A DNA stretch of 64,000 nt, from positions 1,612,001 through 1,676,000 of the forward strand of contig JAYXKI010000003.1 in the NCBI GenBank assembly GCA_037892935.1, read 5' to 3'. The position numbers and the translations under genes are program-made. Source of the DNA: Phlebopus portentosus. Taxonomy: Eukaryota > Basidiomycota > Agaricomycetes > Boletales > Boletinellaceae. Positions 50,846 through 63,200 of the stretch are shown in pieces. Within the stretch, counting starts at the first letter, position 1; each line of letters begins with the position of its first letter. The notes below the pieces were generated by a model that saw only the letters and a list, made by a program, of their open reading frames with translations, did not search any database and was not told the DNA's origin.

Positions 50846-52229
50846 AGCATTCAGTTCCAAAGTTTACCCTTTCTCTTAGACGGCTTTATGATTACTATTA
50901 TTTGATGTATACCGACACCTACCTGCAACCCGGGCTTCCTCGCATTAGAACTATTTACCCTTTCAACTTATCTCGTCCATATTTCCCCTTTGTCTCCCAG
51001 CTCTGTCACCATTTTTTTTTGTTATAGGCTTCTATTCGTCTGTACTGTGTGTAACACCTCTCATGTCATCAATAACTATGCCGAAAAGGATATGATAAGC
51101 TGATTCATTATTGAGGGAAGTGGGAACTGAGCGGGGAAACTCAAACGCAGTGCCAATCCGCATGTGTGATGGAGGATGGCCGCTTGCGCGAGAGCGTGGG
51201 TTGGCTGCGCAGTACCTACCGAAAGATGGGGCTTGAAAGAGAGCGAGTGGGTGGGAAAAGGACAGGGCAAAGGAACCGAGCTATTTCTTGGGCTTCTTTC
51301 GTCTTTTCCCGTTCATCCTTCTTGTCGGACTGGGAGAGAGTTTGTTTCGAACGGCTCGGCACAGACCGCGGGAGCCATGCAAAGAATGTGGGAGAGATGA
51401 AGGTTGATAACTGTAGCGGCTACCAAGTGGGGAAATGGCTCAGCGTAGAGTGGTAAAATGTGCTTGTGCATTCTGAATGAGTTTGCCGGATTGATGACAT
51501 CAGATCAGAGGAGAGATGTTGTAAGCTTGCGCAAGTGCCCGGAGATGACCTTGACGGGGCAAGCTGGATGATTGTGCTGGTGTGCTGGTGTGCTGTGCTG
51601 TGACAGGAGGACCAGAGTGGATGATCTGAATTGATTCCCCCGCTGTGCCGTGCGAAGTCACGGATCATCTCTTCCCAATTATATTTATTTATTCATATCT
51701 CTTCTATTTTTCTCAATCTCCTTCCAATATATTCTTCTTTTTTTCCGTCTCAAGAAGCACCAGTTCCAGGACCCACTCATCAATCCTTCCCTCTTGATTC
51801 TGTGATCCCAGCTCGGATGCTGGCGTGTATGCATATATAACCCCCGCTGCTTTCCTTTCTCACTCTCTTCAAGGCTGCTATATGCGCCTAGCTTGTCTAT
51901 CGCACGCCTCAATTCACCCCGACTCTCGAGACACTTGGGTCCGCATCCGCGACACTCCCACCCGCCTTTCTCTTGGTTGACGACGAACCCTACTTCGATT
52001 CGACGACGACACACGCGAGTTCGCTTCTCTCTCCCTCATTTTTCCCTCTTGTGATCGACGCTCTACACGGAAATCACTATTTAGCCACCCCTCTCGCGGT
52101 CACACCCTATTTTTCTCCCCGATTTTATCCTCTCTTCCCTTGGCTGTGGAGTTACGAGCTAGTCCCTGCCAATCCACTAGTGCTGGCTTCTGAAATCTTG
52201 CTTGTCTTCTAGTTTGACGCGACGCGCCC
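50846..52229. other. Intergenic and long 5' region before the 774-residue unknown
   Basis: About 1.4 kb. The first third is T-rich 3' flank of RNR2. From about 51680 the sequence is strongly CT-rich, as in fungal promoters and leaders. A TATA-like TATATAA is at 51834-51840. No coding frame is supported. Confidence 0.55.
51834..51840 (+). promoter_or_regulatory. TATA-like element TATATAA
   Basis: It lies in a CT-rich region about 390 bp upstream of the next start codon, which would imply a long leader. Confidence 0.4.
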
Positions 52230-54671
52230 ATGGGCATGCATGTATTTTCCTACCTTAAGCAGACTCTAAAGCGCAAGGACAAGTCGCGCGATGCTGACTG
52301 GGACTTTGGAGCGCGTCAGTCTTCGCCAGTTGACGCGACTGCCAGCACGCGCCGTGATAGCAGGGCTGCCACCAGTACCAGTGCAAGTGCTTCTGGATCG
52401 AGGCGGAGGCGGAGCGCGTCACTGGATGATCCGCGTCAACCGTATTCCCCTTTGGCATACCAGCAGCAGCAAGAACAGGAACAACAACAACAACAACAGG
52501 TGGAGAATCTGCCAATCAATTCATCTGTAGCCCCGAAACTTACTCAATTTTCTTTTTTGACAGCATTGCCAGCAGAGACGCGTCTCGGCAGCATTAGTCT
52601 CCGGGTCCGGCAGCGATGTCAACGGACCGCACGGTCATGATCGTGGACACGCCCAGTGCCAGCCCGATAGCCGCGTGAGTGCAGGCGGCCCGCGCAGCGG
52701 GAGTCCGGAGGATGACGTGCTCTTGGCGGCTGGGGAGACAGCGAAGGGGGTCAGGACTGCTGTGAACCCGTCAGAGAAACGTAGGCGTGATCGTTCCATG
52801 GCGCCAGTAGCCAGCCCGTCTGGTCGCCCGACCTTGCGACATGCAACATCAGCGTTGACGACCCGGGATGGTGTTCCGATCCCCTCGTCGCCTACGTCTT
52901 CCCGATCAAATGCTGGCTCGCCTACTCCGTCTGTCCAATCATTCCATTCTAGGCAAGCCGGACCAAGCGACGCAAGTCGCCGGGCAGCACTCCTTGCGAG
53001 CAAACGCTCGATGCCACAACTGCATAATGTTTGGGAAAACTTCTTGGAAGAAGTTGCTGAGGACGTCGATTCCTTCAGCTTCCCGATGCCACCCCATTCT
53101 CAGTCTCCTGGCAAATATGCTACTGTACATGCCACTCCAAAGACTAACAGTACTGGCAATCAGCATTCGCGACACCTGCATCATACCCCGACGTCTTCCT
53201 CATCCTCCACGTCAACGGCCACGACCACCGTTTCCGTCGGTACTATACGGACCTTACCACGCAATCCGGCCCCTGATTCACTTCCGCAATCTCCGTCTCC
53301 GAATCGTTCGCGCGGACATATGCGTGCATCCCACCAGACTTCGTCTTCGACTTCAAGCGCTACGACCTCGACGCAAGGTTCGACAAGCTCCATGGCAGCG
53401 TTTTCTTCTGCGTCCTCGATGACCACTGCTCCTGATGACTGCGACGACGGCTCTCATTTGTGTGATGACCCTGTATCTCCTACTCCACGATCAAACGTTC
53501 CTATGAGCCCAAAAGGTTTCAAATTTACAGCCGATCCCTCACTATCATCCCCGATTACGCAACGATTACGGAAATCACCGACGTCTCCCGCGCTGCAACA
53601 CCAGCGTGGTGTCTCGCCGACTTCGAGTACGTCGAGTGAATCGTATGTTAGCAGTCCAGTGTCGTGCTCGCACTCGCAGTCAACAACCCGACGCCATCAA
53701 GCGCTTGCCCAACGCCGTCTCCAACACCGTGCAGTGCTGCATCTCCTACAAGCCCTGTCAAATATGTTGGCCGACTTGGCCCGGTAGACTCAAGGGCGAG
53801 CGGACAATACCGTCAAACACCGGAAATGGAGTTGCCCGAACAGCCGTTGTCGTCTGGGTTGACGAAGGGTCACAAACCATTGTCAAATTCATATCGATAT
53901 TCAGCCGCCGCGGGAAGATCGCAAGTAGAATTACGTCTATTTCCAGCCCATGAAGAAGATGTAGAAGAGGTAACTGACGAAGACGTCCTATCTGAACTTG
54001 GATATCGCAAGGCTTCCTCTCTACGCGGGAAGACCCAGCAGCAACAACGTCAATCGATCCAAACGGCCACCTTTTCACCCTCTTCCCGAGCGTCTTCCTC
54101 GCCCACCCCATCAGGGTCACCCGTTATCCCGCCATTACGGTGCAGCTCGCGGCAGCATCTGCGTACAGTCGTTACGCATTCTGTCGACTCGCTGTCACTT
54201 CCTCGTGCTAAATCTGCATCGAACATTCGATACGAGGCGCTACAATGTCCACCTTTAACTGGCTCGGATTCTTCTCCTCCCCTTCCAGCGGCAAAGGAGA
54301 ATGGAACTGCTGCTGCGGCCAGCTCGGGCGCTCCGGTGTATCTCCACGAGGCACGATTGCCTTCAAGGCCTCTAAACCACGCTCGATCGCAGACTTTACA
54401 GCATGGTCAGCAAGTGGCGATAGACGCGAATGGCATGGCCGCTTCTCCGACTTCTTCTAGGCCCGGGCAAGGGCGATTACGCTCTGGTTCCTCATCTCTT
54501 GTGTACAATCATACATTACCACAGGCAAAGGCACCGCCCTGTCGTCCGCCCCCAGCTCCACCTTTGGACATGCATCCCACGAGGCTGCACCCTCCTGCAG
54601 CTGGAAGAGGCTCAGCCTCTGCTTCGCCGCTTACTCCCGCAAGTGCTGTACATTGGGGATACGCACTCTAG
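52230..54671 (+). CDS. Long disordered Ser/Pro-rich protein, unknown
   Basis: Three exons (52230-52499, 52564-53626, 53680-54671) give 774 residues. The second intron, 53 bp with a GTACGT donor inside a Ser-rich stretch, brings the two long frames together. The sequence is mostly low complexity, with Ser, Pro, Thr and a CAA/CAG-encoded Gln run before the first intron. Short conserved-looking motifs are KRSMPQLHNVWENFLEEVAE and EEDVEEVTDEDVLSELGYRK, which have helical character. I see no catalytic domain. The many SP and TP sites would suit a phosphorylated regulator, which is inference. The first methionines MGM are not a strong myristoylation site. Confidence 0.75.
52471..52499. repeat. CAG/CAA microsatellite in coding sequence
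   Basis: CAG/CAA repeats encode a Gln-rich run ending at the first intron donor of the 774-residue gene. Confidence 0.75.
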
Positions 54672-57600
54672 ATCCGCTCGTCGCCTTGTCGACTTGCTTC
54701 TTTCACGGCTTGAATTAATGTCTCTCCTTGGCCTTGGTACCTTTCCGTGTTTGTGGATATTTGCCGTTATGGATGATGATGGAAATTTGTTGATGATTGT
54801 GTATTCGTGTCTTCCTTTGTGCTATCCTCGCCTATCAACTCCCGCTTTGTCTCACCGTCATTCCCTTGTCTTGGCTAGTCTCGTCCCATCTTTTAGCGTC
54901 CGGCTGCCATCTATCTGTTCTGTTCTGTCATATTCTTGACTTGCTCCATTGCTCTTTCACGACTATCTTTCGAAACGTTATATTCTGTATCAATCCCTCA
55001 TTTCAGATCAGGCTATATCTTATCTTATTAGCTTTTTATTCCCGTCTGCCACAGCCGCCAGCGTCATTGTCGGGCGCGCTGCGCTGTTTACGTCTTCCCT
55101 CCACAATTCCGAAATCCATTCTCGTTGTGCAACGTCCGTCCTTCTTTACTTATTTTTGGTTATCATTTCCTGTGATTGGCCAGCCAATCAGGTATGACAT
55201 CCAGTCAGACATCCTTGCTCTGTCATAGGACAAGAGCTCTGAATGACTTCTCATTCGCTACTGCTCTTCCTTACGTTCCAATTCCAACCTCGTATCCCAT
55301 TGATATTGGTCATCCATTTACTATTCTCTTCGGCCTCGAATTTCTTCATCTCCCATTCGGCCAATGGGCCATCCGCCCATCGTCTCTTTCTGCTTACTTA
55401 TTCTCGGCTTTGGTTCCGGAAAAAAAAATCTCGATTTCTATTTTTTTTTCACCCATCATCTATTGAAAAAAGATTTACTTGTATCTTAGACGCCCTACCC
55501 TCCTCTATTTTAAAACCTGCAGCAGGCTTGTTGGTCTCGACTGGCTGGCACCTATCTTAACCTATTTTAACTTACTATATTCTATTTACTTTTTTGTCCC
55601 CCTCTCGATTTGTTCCCTTGTTCTGCTTGATACTCCTGGTCGATTAGTTTTATTTGTGGAGTTGCGAACAATCGGGTCTGTGGAATATAGAGGAATTTAC
55701 ATACAGTTACAGTCAAATGTCACAAGACTGCTAATCGTGCTCAGCTCGACGGCATTCCAAGTATTAATATTGTAAAGATTACTTTTCTATAATGACGTCT
55801 GAGTACATACAGTATGCACTACGTTGAAAAAAAAAAAAGGAAGCACAAAACGTTCGAAATAGAATTGATTCTGAGGAATGCGGAACGCAGATTTCGTACC
55901 ACCGAGTGTCGAGAACAGTCGCATCAATGCGCAAATGAATTGAATGACCGATGAGAGATTGTACCGCGAGAAGGTCGACGAGTTTCAAATGGGATCGACT
56001 TGTACTGTACATATCCTGTATAACGTACAGTAAATTTATAAAGCGGCTCATGAGCGCATGCTTTCGGCAGTATCCAAGAATATACTGTACAGCGTATGTA
56101 CAGAGACGGAACTCCGTCTGTCCCAAGGAGTCTTGGATTTTAAGTTAAGCTCAATGCTGAGTGCAAGAGCGGAGCAGCTAGGATTTCAGAGATCGGACGT
56201 TACTACTCGTCGACATGAAGAATAAAAGAAATGCAAATCATCTGAAGATGGTCGGGAGTTCTATGTCTATGGGTGCAATTGATGAATCATATGGGATGGT
56301 GGTTATTAGTAGTATCGTTCATGCGTGGATCGACTGACTATTCGAGACCACGCAAGACTGTTCGTCGTTCTCGGCATTCCTTAAGCGAGCGGAAAGTATT
56401 GGCGCGGGAACAAGAGCTACAAAGCTACGACCCTCTGATCAGCTGAAAAGTCGTTATCCAGGTAGATGATCTGATCTAGCCCACCAAAGGACTCGGAAGT
56501 AAAAAATGTCGAGCGACCTTACATAGGCAGCGCCAGCGGAGAGACATCCGAATCGAGTTGAATTTCCATGCAGACGGAAGCTAGATAGCAGTAAACTTCT
56601 CTGTGTGTGAAAGAACAGAAACATCCAGAGTGCGCCTTCGCGGATCAACGATGGCATGTCAAGTCCGTGTCGATACTGAAGAACTCCACGGTTCGCAGAG
56701 GGAAAAGGCGCCCATCGTATTTCCGAGAATGAGCTGAAGTCCTTGGCTTCATTTCGGCATCCCATGCGAAGAGAATTCCGAACTCTCGAGTTTCAGAATC
56801 AACTATACGCAGCGGAGAAAGAGAACACACGGCAACCTGAAAGTCATCGGAGACTCTGGCGCTCAGCGTCTTCAGTGCATTGCCCGTGAGAGAAAGATCA
56901 ATGACAATGATCTTCAGAACACCCTTCTTCGAACCGAGCACTTCACAGCCGAGGTCCCGGGGATGGGCGTGCACAGTCTATGAACAGAAGAGACAGTTTT
57001 CAGTTCTCGTCTTGTTCGTGAGTAAGGCCGCATTTTGTGCTGTCCGAACTTCGCAATGATCCTGTCTGCCACAATCACGGTTTGAGACTCGCTCAGGCAC
57101 AGCCCATCCACAAAGCTCCGAGGCGGCGGGGAAACGTGCTGACGTCACGGAAGTCTTCCGAATCTTCGCACTTCATTAAGGGTAGTACATTCCAGGTTTG
57201 GCCAGAAGAAGTGAAGAGCTATTCGTTGATCATCTGTGTGCGAGGTTCAGGAGTCACCGCGGTTGTAGATGGGTTCGAATCAATAATAGAGTCACCGACG
57301 ATACAGCGTATCGAGAATCATTGCATGAGAGGATCATCGCAAGTGCAAGAAACCGACTCTTGTGCTGAAACAGGAGCAAGCCACTTCGTCAATTCCCCCC
57401 AATCTTGTCATTTGTGAAAAACTGGACGTTACTCACCTCATCACGCTTCTGTCAGGAAATCGTGTACCGAGTAGTCCTAACTATCGCGTGAAGGAATTAC
57501 ACGAGGTCATGCTGCAAGTATCTTCTGGAAATTTTAAGGAAGAACTTGATGGATTATGGAAAATCGTCGACAAGAAAAGGGCGAAACTCGATTCACTTCG

Positions 57601-58088
57601 GCTTGGACACGCTGTGGCGTAACCGGCTTGGTATCCTTCATCCCGTCCTTCATGGCATGGGCAAGCCTTCCAAGTCACCCACAAGGAGACTGGCTTGTGA
57701 CGTCTCATTGATGAAGATTCAAACATATAAAGCCACGAATATCTATAAGTAGAGAATTGTTGAAATTTCTGTGAAGAATGGGGAATGAAATTTGATGAAT
57801 GGCGTTGAATAACAGCAATGATCTGAGGTTGAGTACACTGGCAGCGTGTGTGTGTTTTGATTTGTTTATCCGTTTCCAAACTTGACGAGGGAGACCTCGA
57901 CTATCACCTAGCCTCCTTGTTCTGTTCATCCACCAAGGCCATCAAAGGTCAGCATGGAAAAGTCGAGACAACGGTCCGTCGGAGGTTCTCGCTGGACGGG
58001 CAAACGATGATGAGATGCGCGAACTTTTTTTCGAAACACAGAAGTACTGGTGCGTGTCCAACGCTACGAGTGTCGTGCGAACTTGCGG

Positions 58089-58096
58089 TATATAAA
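58089..58096 (+). promoter_or_regulatory. TATA-like element TATATAAA
   Basis: Perfect TATA consensus about 390 bp upstream of the IMP3 relic. Whether it still drives transcription is unknown. Confidence 0.4.
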
Positions 58097-58269
58097 TGCA
58101 GCCATGTTGGAGCCTCGTGTAAAGGGCGGGAAAGGCGGGATCAACAAGTCACACTCAACTCTCCCACGCTCATTTTCTTTTCGCCATAATTCACTGCCAC
58201 TTATTCCATCATCATCATTCTCTGCTTGATGCTCGGGTGATATACATACAATCTGTAGCACGAATGATA

Positions 58270-58431
58270 TTTGGTCCATCTTTTATTCAACATCTAGTTC
58301 TTGTTTGTTTGTGTTCAATCTATATTCGAATTCTTGACAATCGAATTTGGTCCATCTTTTATTCAACATCTAGTTCTTGTTTGTTTGTGTTCAATCTATA
58401 TTCAAAACAAATATATTCTTGACAATCGAAT
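58270..58431. repeat. 76-bp tandem direct duplication
   Basis: A unit starting TTTGGTCCATC at 58270 recurs at 58346 with almost no change. The second copy has an extra AAAACAAATAT-like insertion before the shared ATTCTTGACAATCGAA. A CACGTG follows at 58433. It sits directly upstream of the IMP3 relic. Confidence 0.9.
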
Positions 58432-58487
58432 CACGTGATGCAAATTTTGCCTCCGACGAACTTCATTTCACTTTAGTATCGTCGACA

Positions 58488-59146
58488 GTGGTCCGTCAAT
58501 TCAAGTATCTCCTCAAAAAAGTAGACTTCCTAAACGTACGCAAAAGTCCTTACCTCACTCGAAACAAGCTAATCATGCTATCTGTTATTGTCGATCGTAG
58601 TGGAAACAAGATGCCAACCTACGCGAAATCCGCGTCATGCGCCGCTATCACATCCAAGACCGCGAAGACTACCACAAATACAACAAACTAGCAGGCTCGC
58701 TCCGCTCATACGCCCACCGCCTCTCCCTCCTCCCCTCTCGAGACCCTTCCGCTCGAAAGATGGAATCAGCGCTCCTCAACAATCTATAGGCGTCCTCTCC
58801 AGCGCAGCGAAGCTCTCCGACGTCCGGAACAGGGTCACCGTCAGCGCGTTTTGCAGAAGACGGCTCGCGGTGGTGATGTGCGCTGCGCTCAGGATGAGCG
58901 AGAGCGTGAGCGCCTTGGTCAAATTCGTCGAACAGGGCCATGTGCGCGTCGGTCCCGACACGGTCACGGACCCTGCGTTCTTGGTGACAAAACACATGGA
59001 GGACTTCGTTACCCGGGTCGATACGAGCAAGCTCAGGAAGACTGTTATAGCGTATAACGATAAGGTGGGTTTTTCTGTTTGGTTTGTTGAGGGACGGGCT
59101 GACTAAATGCGTCCATCCTCAGCTCGACGATTTCGACCTGTTATAA
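58488..59146 (+). pseudogene. IMP3: Decayed IMP3 (U3 snoRNP protein) copy
   Basis: IMP3 is an essential U3 snoRNP protein in 18S rRNA processing. The intron pattern is kept (58536-58600 and 59065-59122) and the sequence is close to the family: GQHV-type [38 protein letters not shown], and the ending LDDFDLL. But the start is GTG at 58488 where ATG is expected in VVRQFKY. Four residues (HEQK in the family) are absent before LLKKVDFLN. The frame ends at TAG (58787-58789) after ALLNNL, where the family has a Tyr-x-x-Gly loop, and resumes in the other frame as [11 protein letters not shown], fitting a 7-bp deletion between TA repeats. So the copy cannot make full IMP3 as it stands. A working copy elsewhere, an assembly fault or a deleterious allele are all possible. 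I do not rule out a shortened product. Confidence 0.85.
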
Positions 59147-60209
59147 CCGATACCAGTTCTTCCCCTTCGTACCTCTAGTACCATTTGTCCTCTCCTATGC
59201 TTTCAGGAAGCAGCTTGGAGGGACTAAAGGACGTCTCCACCATATCAACCAACCCCTTGGAACGTCCGTACTTGGTCCTCATCTTCGACTCAGCCGAGTC
59301 AGCAGCGAATCTGGTACCGCATACGTCTCTCAAAAACGTCGTAACGCCGCAAGCCCTATCTCTGACCTGATCTACGAATTAATCCGACGTGTACGCAAGC
59401 AGAATCTTCCTCGAATCTCGAAGTGGAAGGGATCGAAGTCCCTATTGCAGCGAGCAGCCTTCAAATTTCTCGCTCAGCATCGGCTACAAGCACCCCCACG
59501 CCATTTTTACACAGTATTCAATATCAATACTCTGTACGTGGAGATACGCACTTAACATAAGTTATGTCCGATGCTCTAACCATCTCTCAGCTCGCATACT
59601 GTGTACCCTCATCAAGTTTTTGGGAGACAACACAATACGCAGAACAAATACATGTATATTCAGTATAGAGTGTATTCCGATTCCTCAGCTGGCATGAAGT
59701 TCGAATGCTAGTACTAGAGCGTCCATAGTCGCCTATGTCCTCTGCTAAAATACTCGAATTTCATTCATGTCTCGCAACAGTGCCATTTCCAAACCCATCG
59801 GCGACTACTGCACCGGCCATTACGTGCTGCAAATAGTAAACCCAGTAGCCGACTTTCTCTTGATCTGAAGATATTTTATTCCTTTCTTTAGTATGATGAT
59901 AGATAGTCTTTTCGTCTGTCTTTAAATCTATGAGTCTTTCGAAACCTGTCATGGGTTCCTCCCTTCCTTTATGACCATGCACTTGTACTAACTTACTGTA
60001 AATGTTATCAGAGAACGCCGTCACAATTGCTTCCATAAATTTTCATAAGACTACAACTCCAACAACACAGGATTCAAGTTCAACATTCAAATTAAATAAT
60101 TAAATATGTAGAATTCAAAATACCCAAAACACTACAAGAAAGAAAGAAAGGAAGGAAGGAAGAAAAAGTAAGACGTTTCAATTCTTCTAAATATAGATAT
60201 AAATATCTA
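59147..60209. other. Intergenic, including a small unsupported minus-strand ORF
   Basis: A frame at 59761-60036 (minus, 91 codons) starts MEAIVTAFSDNIY and has no visible relatives. On the plus strand an open frame runs about 59210-59550 with basic residues but no start and no recognised domain. A GAAA/GGAA microsatellite is at 60134-60165. Confidence 0.35.
60134..60165. repeat. AAAG/AAGG microsatellite
   Basis: Tetranucleotide runs of GAAA then GGAA in the 3' flank of the Gln-rich gene. Confidence 0.75.
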
Positions 60210-63200
60210 TTATTTACTATCAGCGAGCACATTCGCAAGCAACATCCCCCCAATTCGGACACCCGCCTGCGCTGCAATGCGTCCAAGCTCCTGCTGCGCA
60301 CCAGCGGAGGCCGTATTTGCGTTGGCTCCGCTTTGCTGCACCTGTTGTAACTGATTTTGCTGCTGCTGCGGGAGATGCTGGTGCTGCTGAGCAACAAGCA
60401 ACGCCTGTATACGCTGTTGTTGCAGGAGGTGTTGCTGCTGCTGCTGCAACTGCAACTGCTGCAGATGTTGCATACTCTGCACTTGACTTTGCTGCTGAAC
60501 CTGCTGGTGTTGATGAGCCACCGACGACCCGACCTGTGCGCTCTGCTGCTGTGCCTGCTGAAGTCTCTGATACCGCTGAAGGAGCAGAGCTTGAGAACTC
60601 GGAGTCTGGACCAGAGATTGACTGCTCGAATGAGGACGCTGTGGCTGTTGCTGGCTCTGCGTCACCTGTGGACGAACGATCCTCGGCGGCCTCGGGACAT
60701 TATGAGTCGCACCCGCCGTAGCAGGTCTGGCGTGTCCCGCCGACGTCGACGCCGTATGCACCTTCTGCGCCCCAGTCCCTCCTGAATGAGGCCTATTGGA
60801 TCCAGAACCTTGCTGAGTATGACCAGAGCCTCCTGAGGCACTGGTACTGGGTGTCGCAGGTTTCGCAGGTACACCTGGCGATGCATGACCGTGGTTCGTT
60901 CCACTACCTCCATTCTGATGTTGTGTGCTATTTCCGGAGCTGTGCGTTGCGTTACCAGGAGTTCCTGCACTGCCGACAGAGGGCTTTGCGTGCACAGTCT
61001 GGCCAGTATGCAATTGAGCATGGCTAGGCCTCGAGCCGCCGGCATGATGATGTACGGCACTCGAAGGAGCCTGGTGCGGGCGAGCAGGAGGCTTCGCTGC
61101 ATTACTAGGAGGTCGAGCATGCGTCTGATGACTTGCGCCGCTTCCAGCGTGGTGCTGATTCGCTCCAGCAGGTGGCCGTTGCACATGAGACGTGACCCCC
61201 GAACTTCCCTGAGCTTGACGTCTACCATGCGAAGGCGGCCTCCCGCCCTGCGGCCTTCCACTAGCAGGACCCATACCTGATCCCTGAATAGCCGAACTTC
61301 CACCCACCTGTCCCGGACCAGCCTGATTCTGCGCAAGCTGCATCATCGCCTGCGTCTGCTGCTCCTGCATCCTCTTCAACTCCTCCATCAACGCCGCAGC
61401 CGCATCGCCGTCATCCGTCCTCTGAGGAGCAAGAAGCTGCTGCTGAATCTGCTGCGCCAACAGAGCCTGCTGCTTCTGCATCTGCGCAAGATACTGCGCC
61501 TGCCTCCTCGCCTGTGCCTGAAGCTGTGCCTGCAATCGCGCATACTCCTGCCGCTGTCTCTGCTGTTGCTGTGCCGCCATCTGTTGCGCAGTATGCGCCT
61601 GCGCCTGACTCTGCTGGTGAAGCTGCTGTTGGAATTGCTGCTGCATCTGATGCTCGATCCTCGCTTGCTCCTGTAACTGGTGTTGGAACTGCTGCTGCAT
61701 CTGCTGCTCATGCTGCACTTGCTCCTGTTGCTGGTGATGAGCATTCGCAAGCTCCTGTTGCTGGTGATATTGCATCTGGTGCTCATGGTTCTCCTGTTCC
61801 TCAAGCTGGTGTTGCATCTCTTCGGCCTGGTCCTGTTGTGCTTCTTGCTGTTGCTCGTATGCATCCTGTAGCATGTCCTGATATTGATCGTATTGATCGC
61901 TCGGATCGGCCAGTCCGGGGGATTCTCTGCCTGTTGCTCCTGATCTGGTTGGTAATCCTGATCGAACTGGTCTTGATATTGCGGATTTTGCTCATCAGCC
62001 TGGTCGTACTGATCATCCTGAGGACTTGAATAACCCGGGTAATGAATATCGGCGTCGTCCCCATAATCCGAATCTTGCGCCGAAGGCTCATCCGCATCCA
62101 AGCAAGCAGCCACATCGGAAGAATCAAACGCAATGTGAGCATCACCAGCATAATTGTATTCCAGATCCATACCGACTGACGGATCGAACGCATTCGTGTC
62201 TGCACCCGTGTCATCCACGCCGAACTGCAATGGGTCAGACCCGCTCGGGTCGTACGCGCCAGAATCCAGGTCCGTCATGGCGCCGGTATCGATGTCAGTA
62301 TCATAGGTATCCGGAGAGTAATACGTGCTCGGATCCACACCACCTACGTCCGCATTTCCGTTCATGCCAGTATACATGTCTGAGACGTCTAATCCAACGC
62401 CAACAGTAGAACTGACTGAATCGAATCCTCCATGCGCCAACGAGTCCTGGTCGGACATGCTCAAAGCGCTGAGGTCAGCATCACCCACAAAATTGCTGAG
62501 ATCAATCCCATTCGAATCCATTAAAACACCAGCATCGAGTCCTCCGCCAGGCAACAAAGTCAAGTCAAGCCCACTCCCATCAACCAAGGAACCAAAGTCC
62601 ATCCCATTTCCGTCCGCGAGCGAGCCCAAGTCACCACCGGCGCCCGCCAGCGCGCTCAAATCAGGCCCGCTCCCACACGCAAACGAGTTCAAATCGATCC
62701 CACTATCACCTGTCAACGAGTTCAAATCAAGCTCAACCCCACCCGACTCGTCCCCATCAGACCCGAGCTGGCTCGCAAGCGCAGCAGCACCAACGAGCCC
62801 CGCCACACCTCCCAAAAGCGCAGGCATCACGCCATTCCCCGTATTCGTATTCTGCGTAACCTGAATGCCAGGCTGGATCGTTCCATAGCCAGGAAGACCG
62901 TTATTATTATTGTAATCGTAATTGTTACTGTTGTTGTTATCGGTGTTGTTGTTGGTACTCCCGGTGACAGCATTCGCAATAGACCCCATAGCGTTCCCAA
63001 CAGTGCTCACAGCTGCAGACATACCCGCCTGCAGTCTATTGCCCGTCTGTGCCAGGCCATTGATAGTGCCCGCTATGACGTTCGTAAGGCTATCATTCTG
63101 ATTCTGGCCCTGTTGTTGAATAAATTGCATCCTGGACTGTGGGTTGGTCTGCTGAAAGTTCTGAGCCTGGAGCTGTGTTTGGGCTTGAGCCTGAATCTGA

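Larger units (their letters stand above)
54672..58487. other. Gene-poor 3.8-kb region with possible gene remnants
   Basis: Between about 54700 and 56200 the DNA is T-rich and has no coding frame I can support; this includes the long 3' flank of the upstream gene. From 56450 to 57620 there are patchy frames: on the minus strand GVLKIIVIDLSLTGNALKTL, then FQVAVCSLSPLRIVD, and DDFQVAV-like stretches; on the plus strand FIKGSTFQVWPEEVKSYSL and, one frame away, KPTLVLKQEQATSSIPPNLV and then KELHEVMLQVSSGNFKEELD. They do not join into one protein and no family is recognised. A TATATAAA is at 58089-58096. Confidence 0.4.

Noticed and set aside
59761..60036. 91-codon minus ORF as a gene
   Set aside because: No recognised relatives, no introns or promoter signal; kept only as a note in the intergenic entry.
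60662..61336. Alternative-frame minus ORF inside the Gln-rich gene
   Set aside because: Arg-rich shadow of the repeats; the Gln-rich frame keeps going through it.
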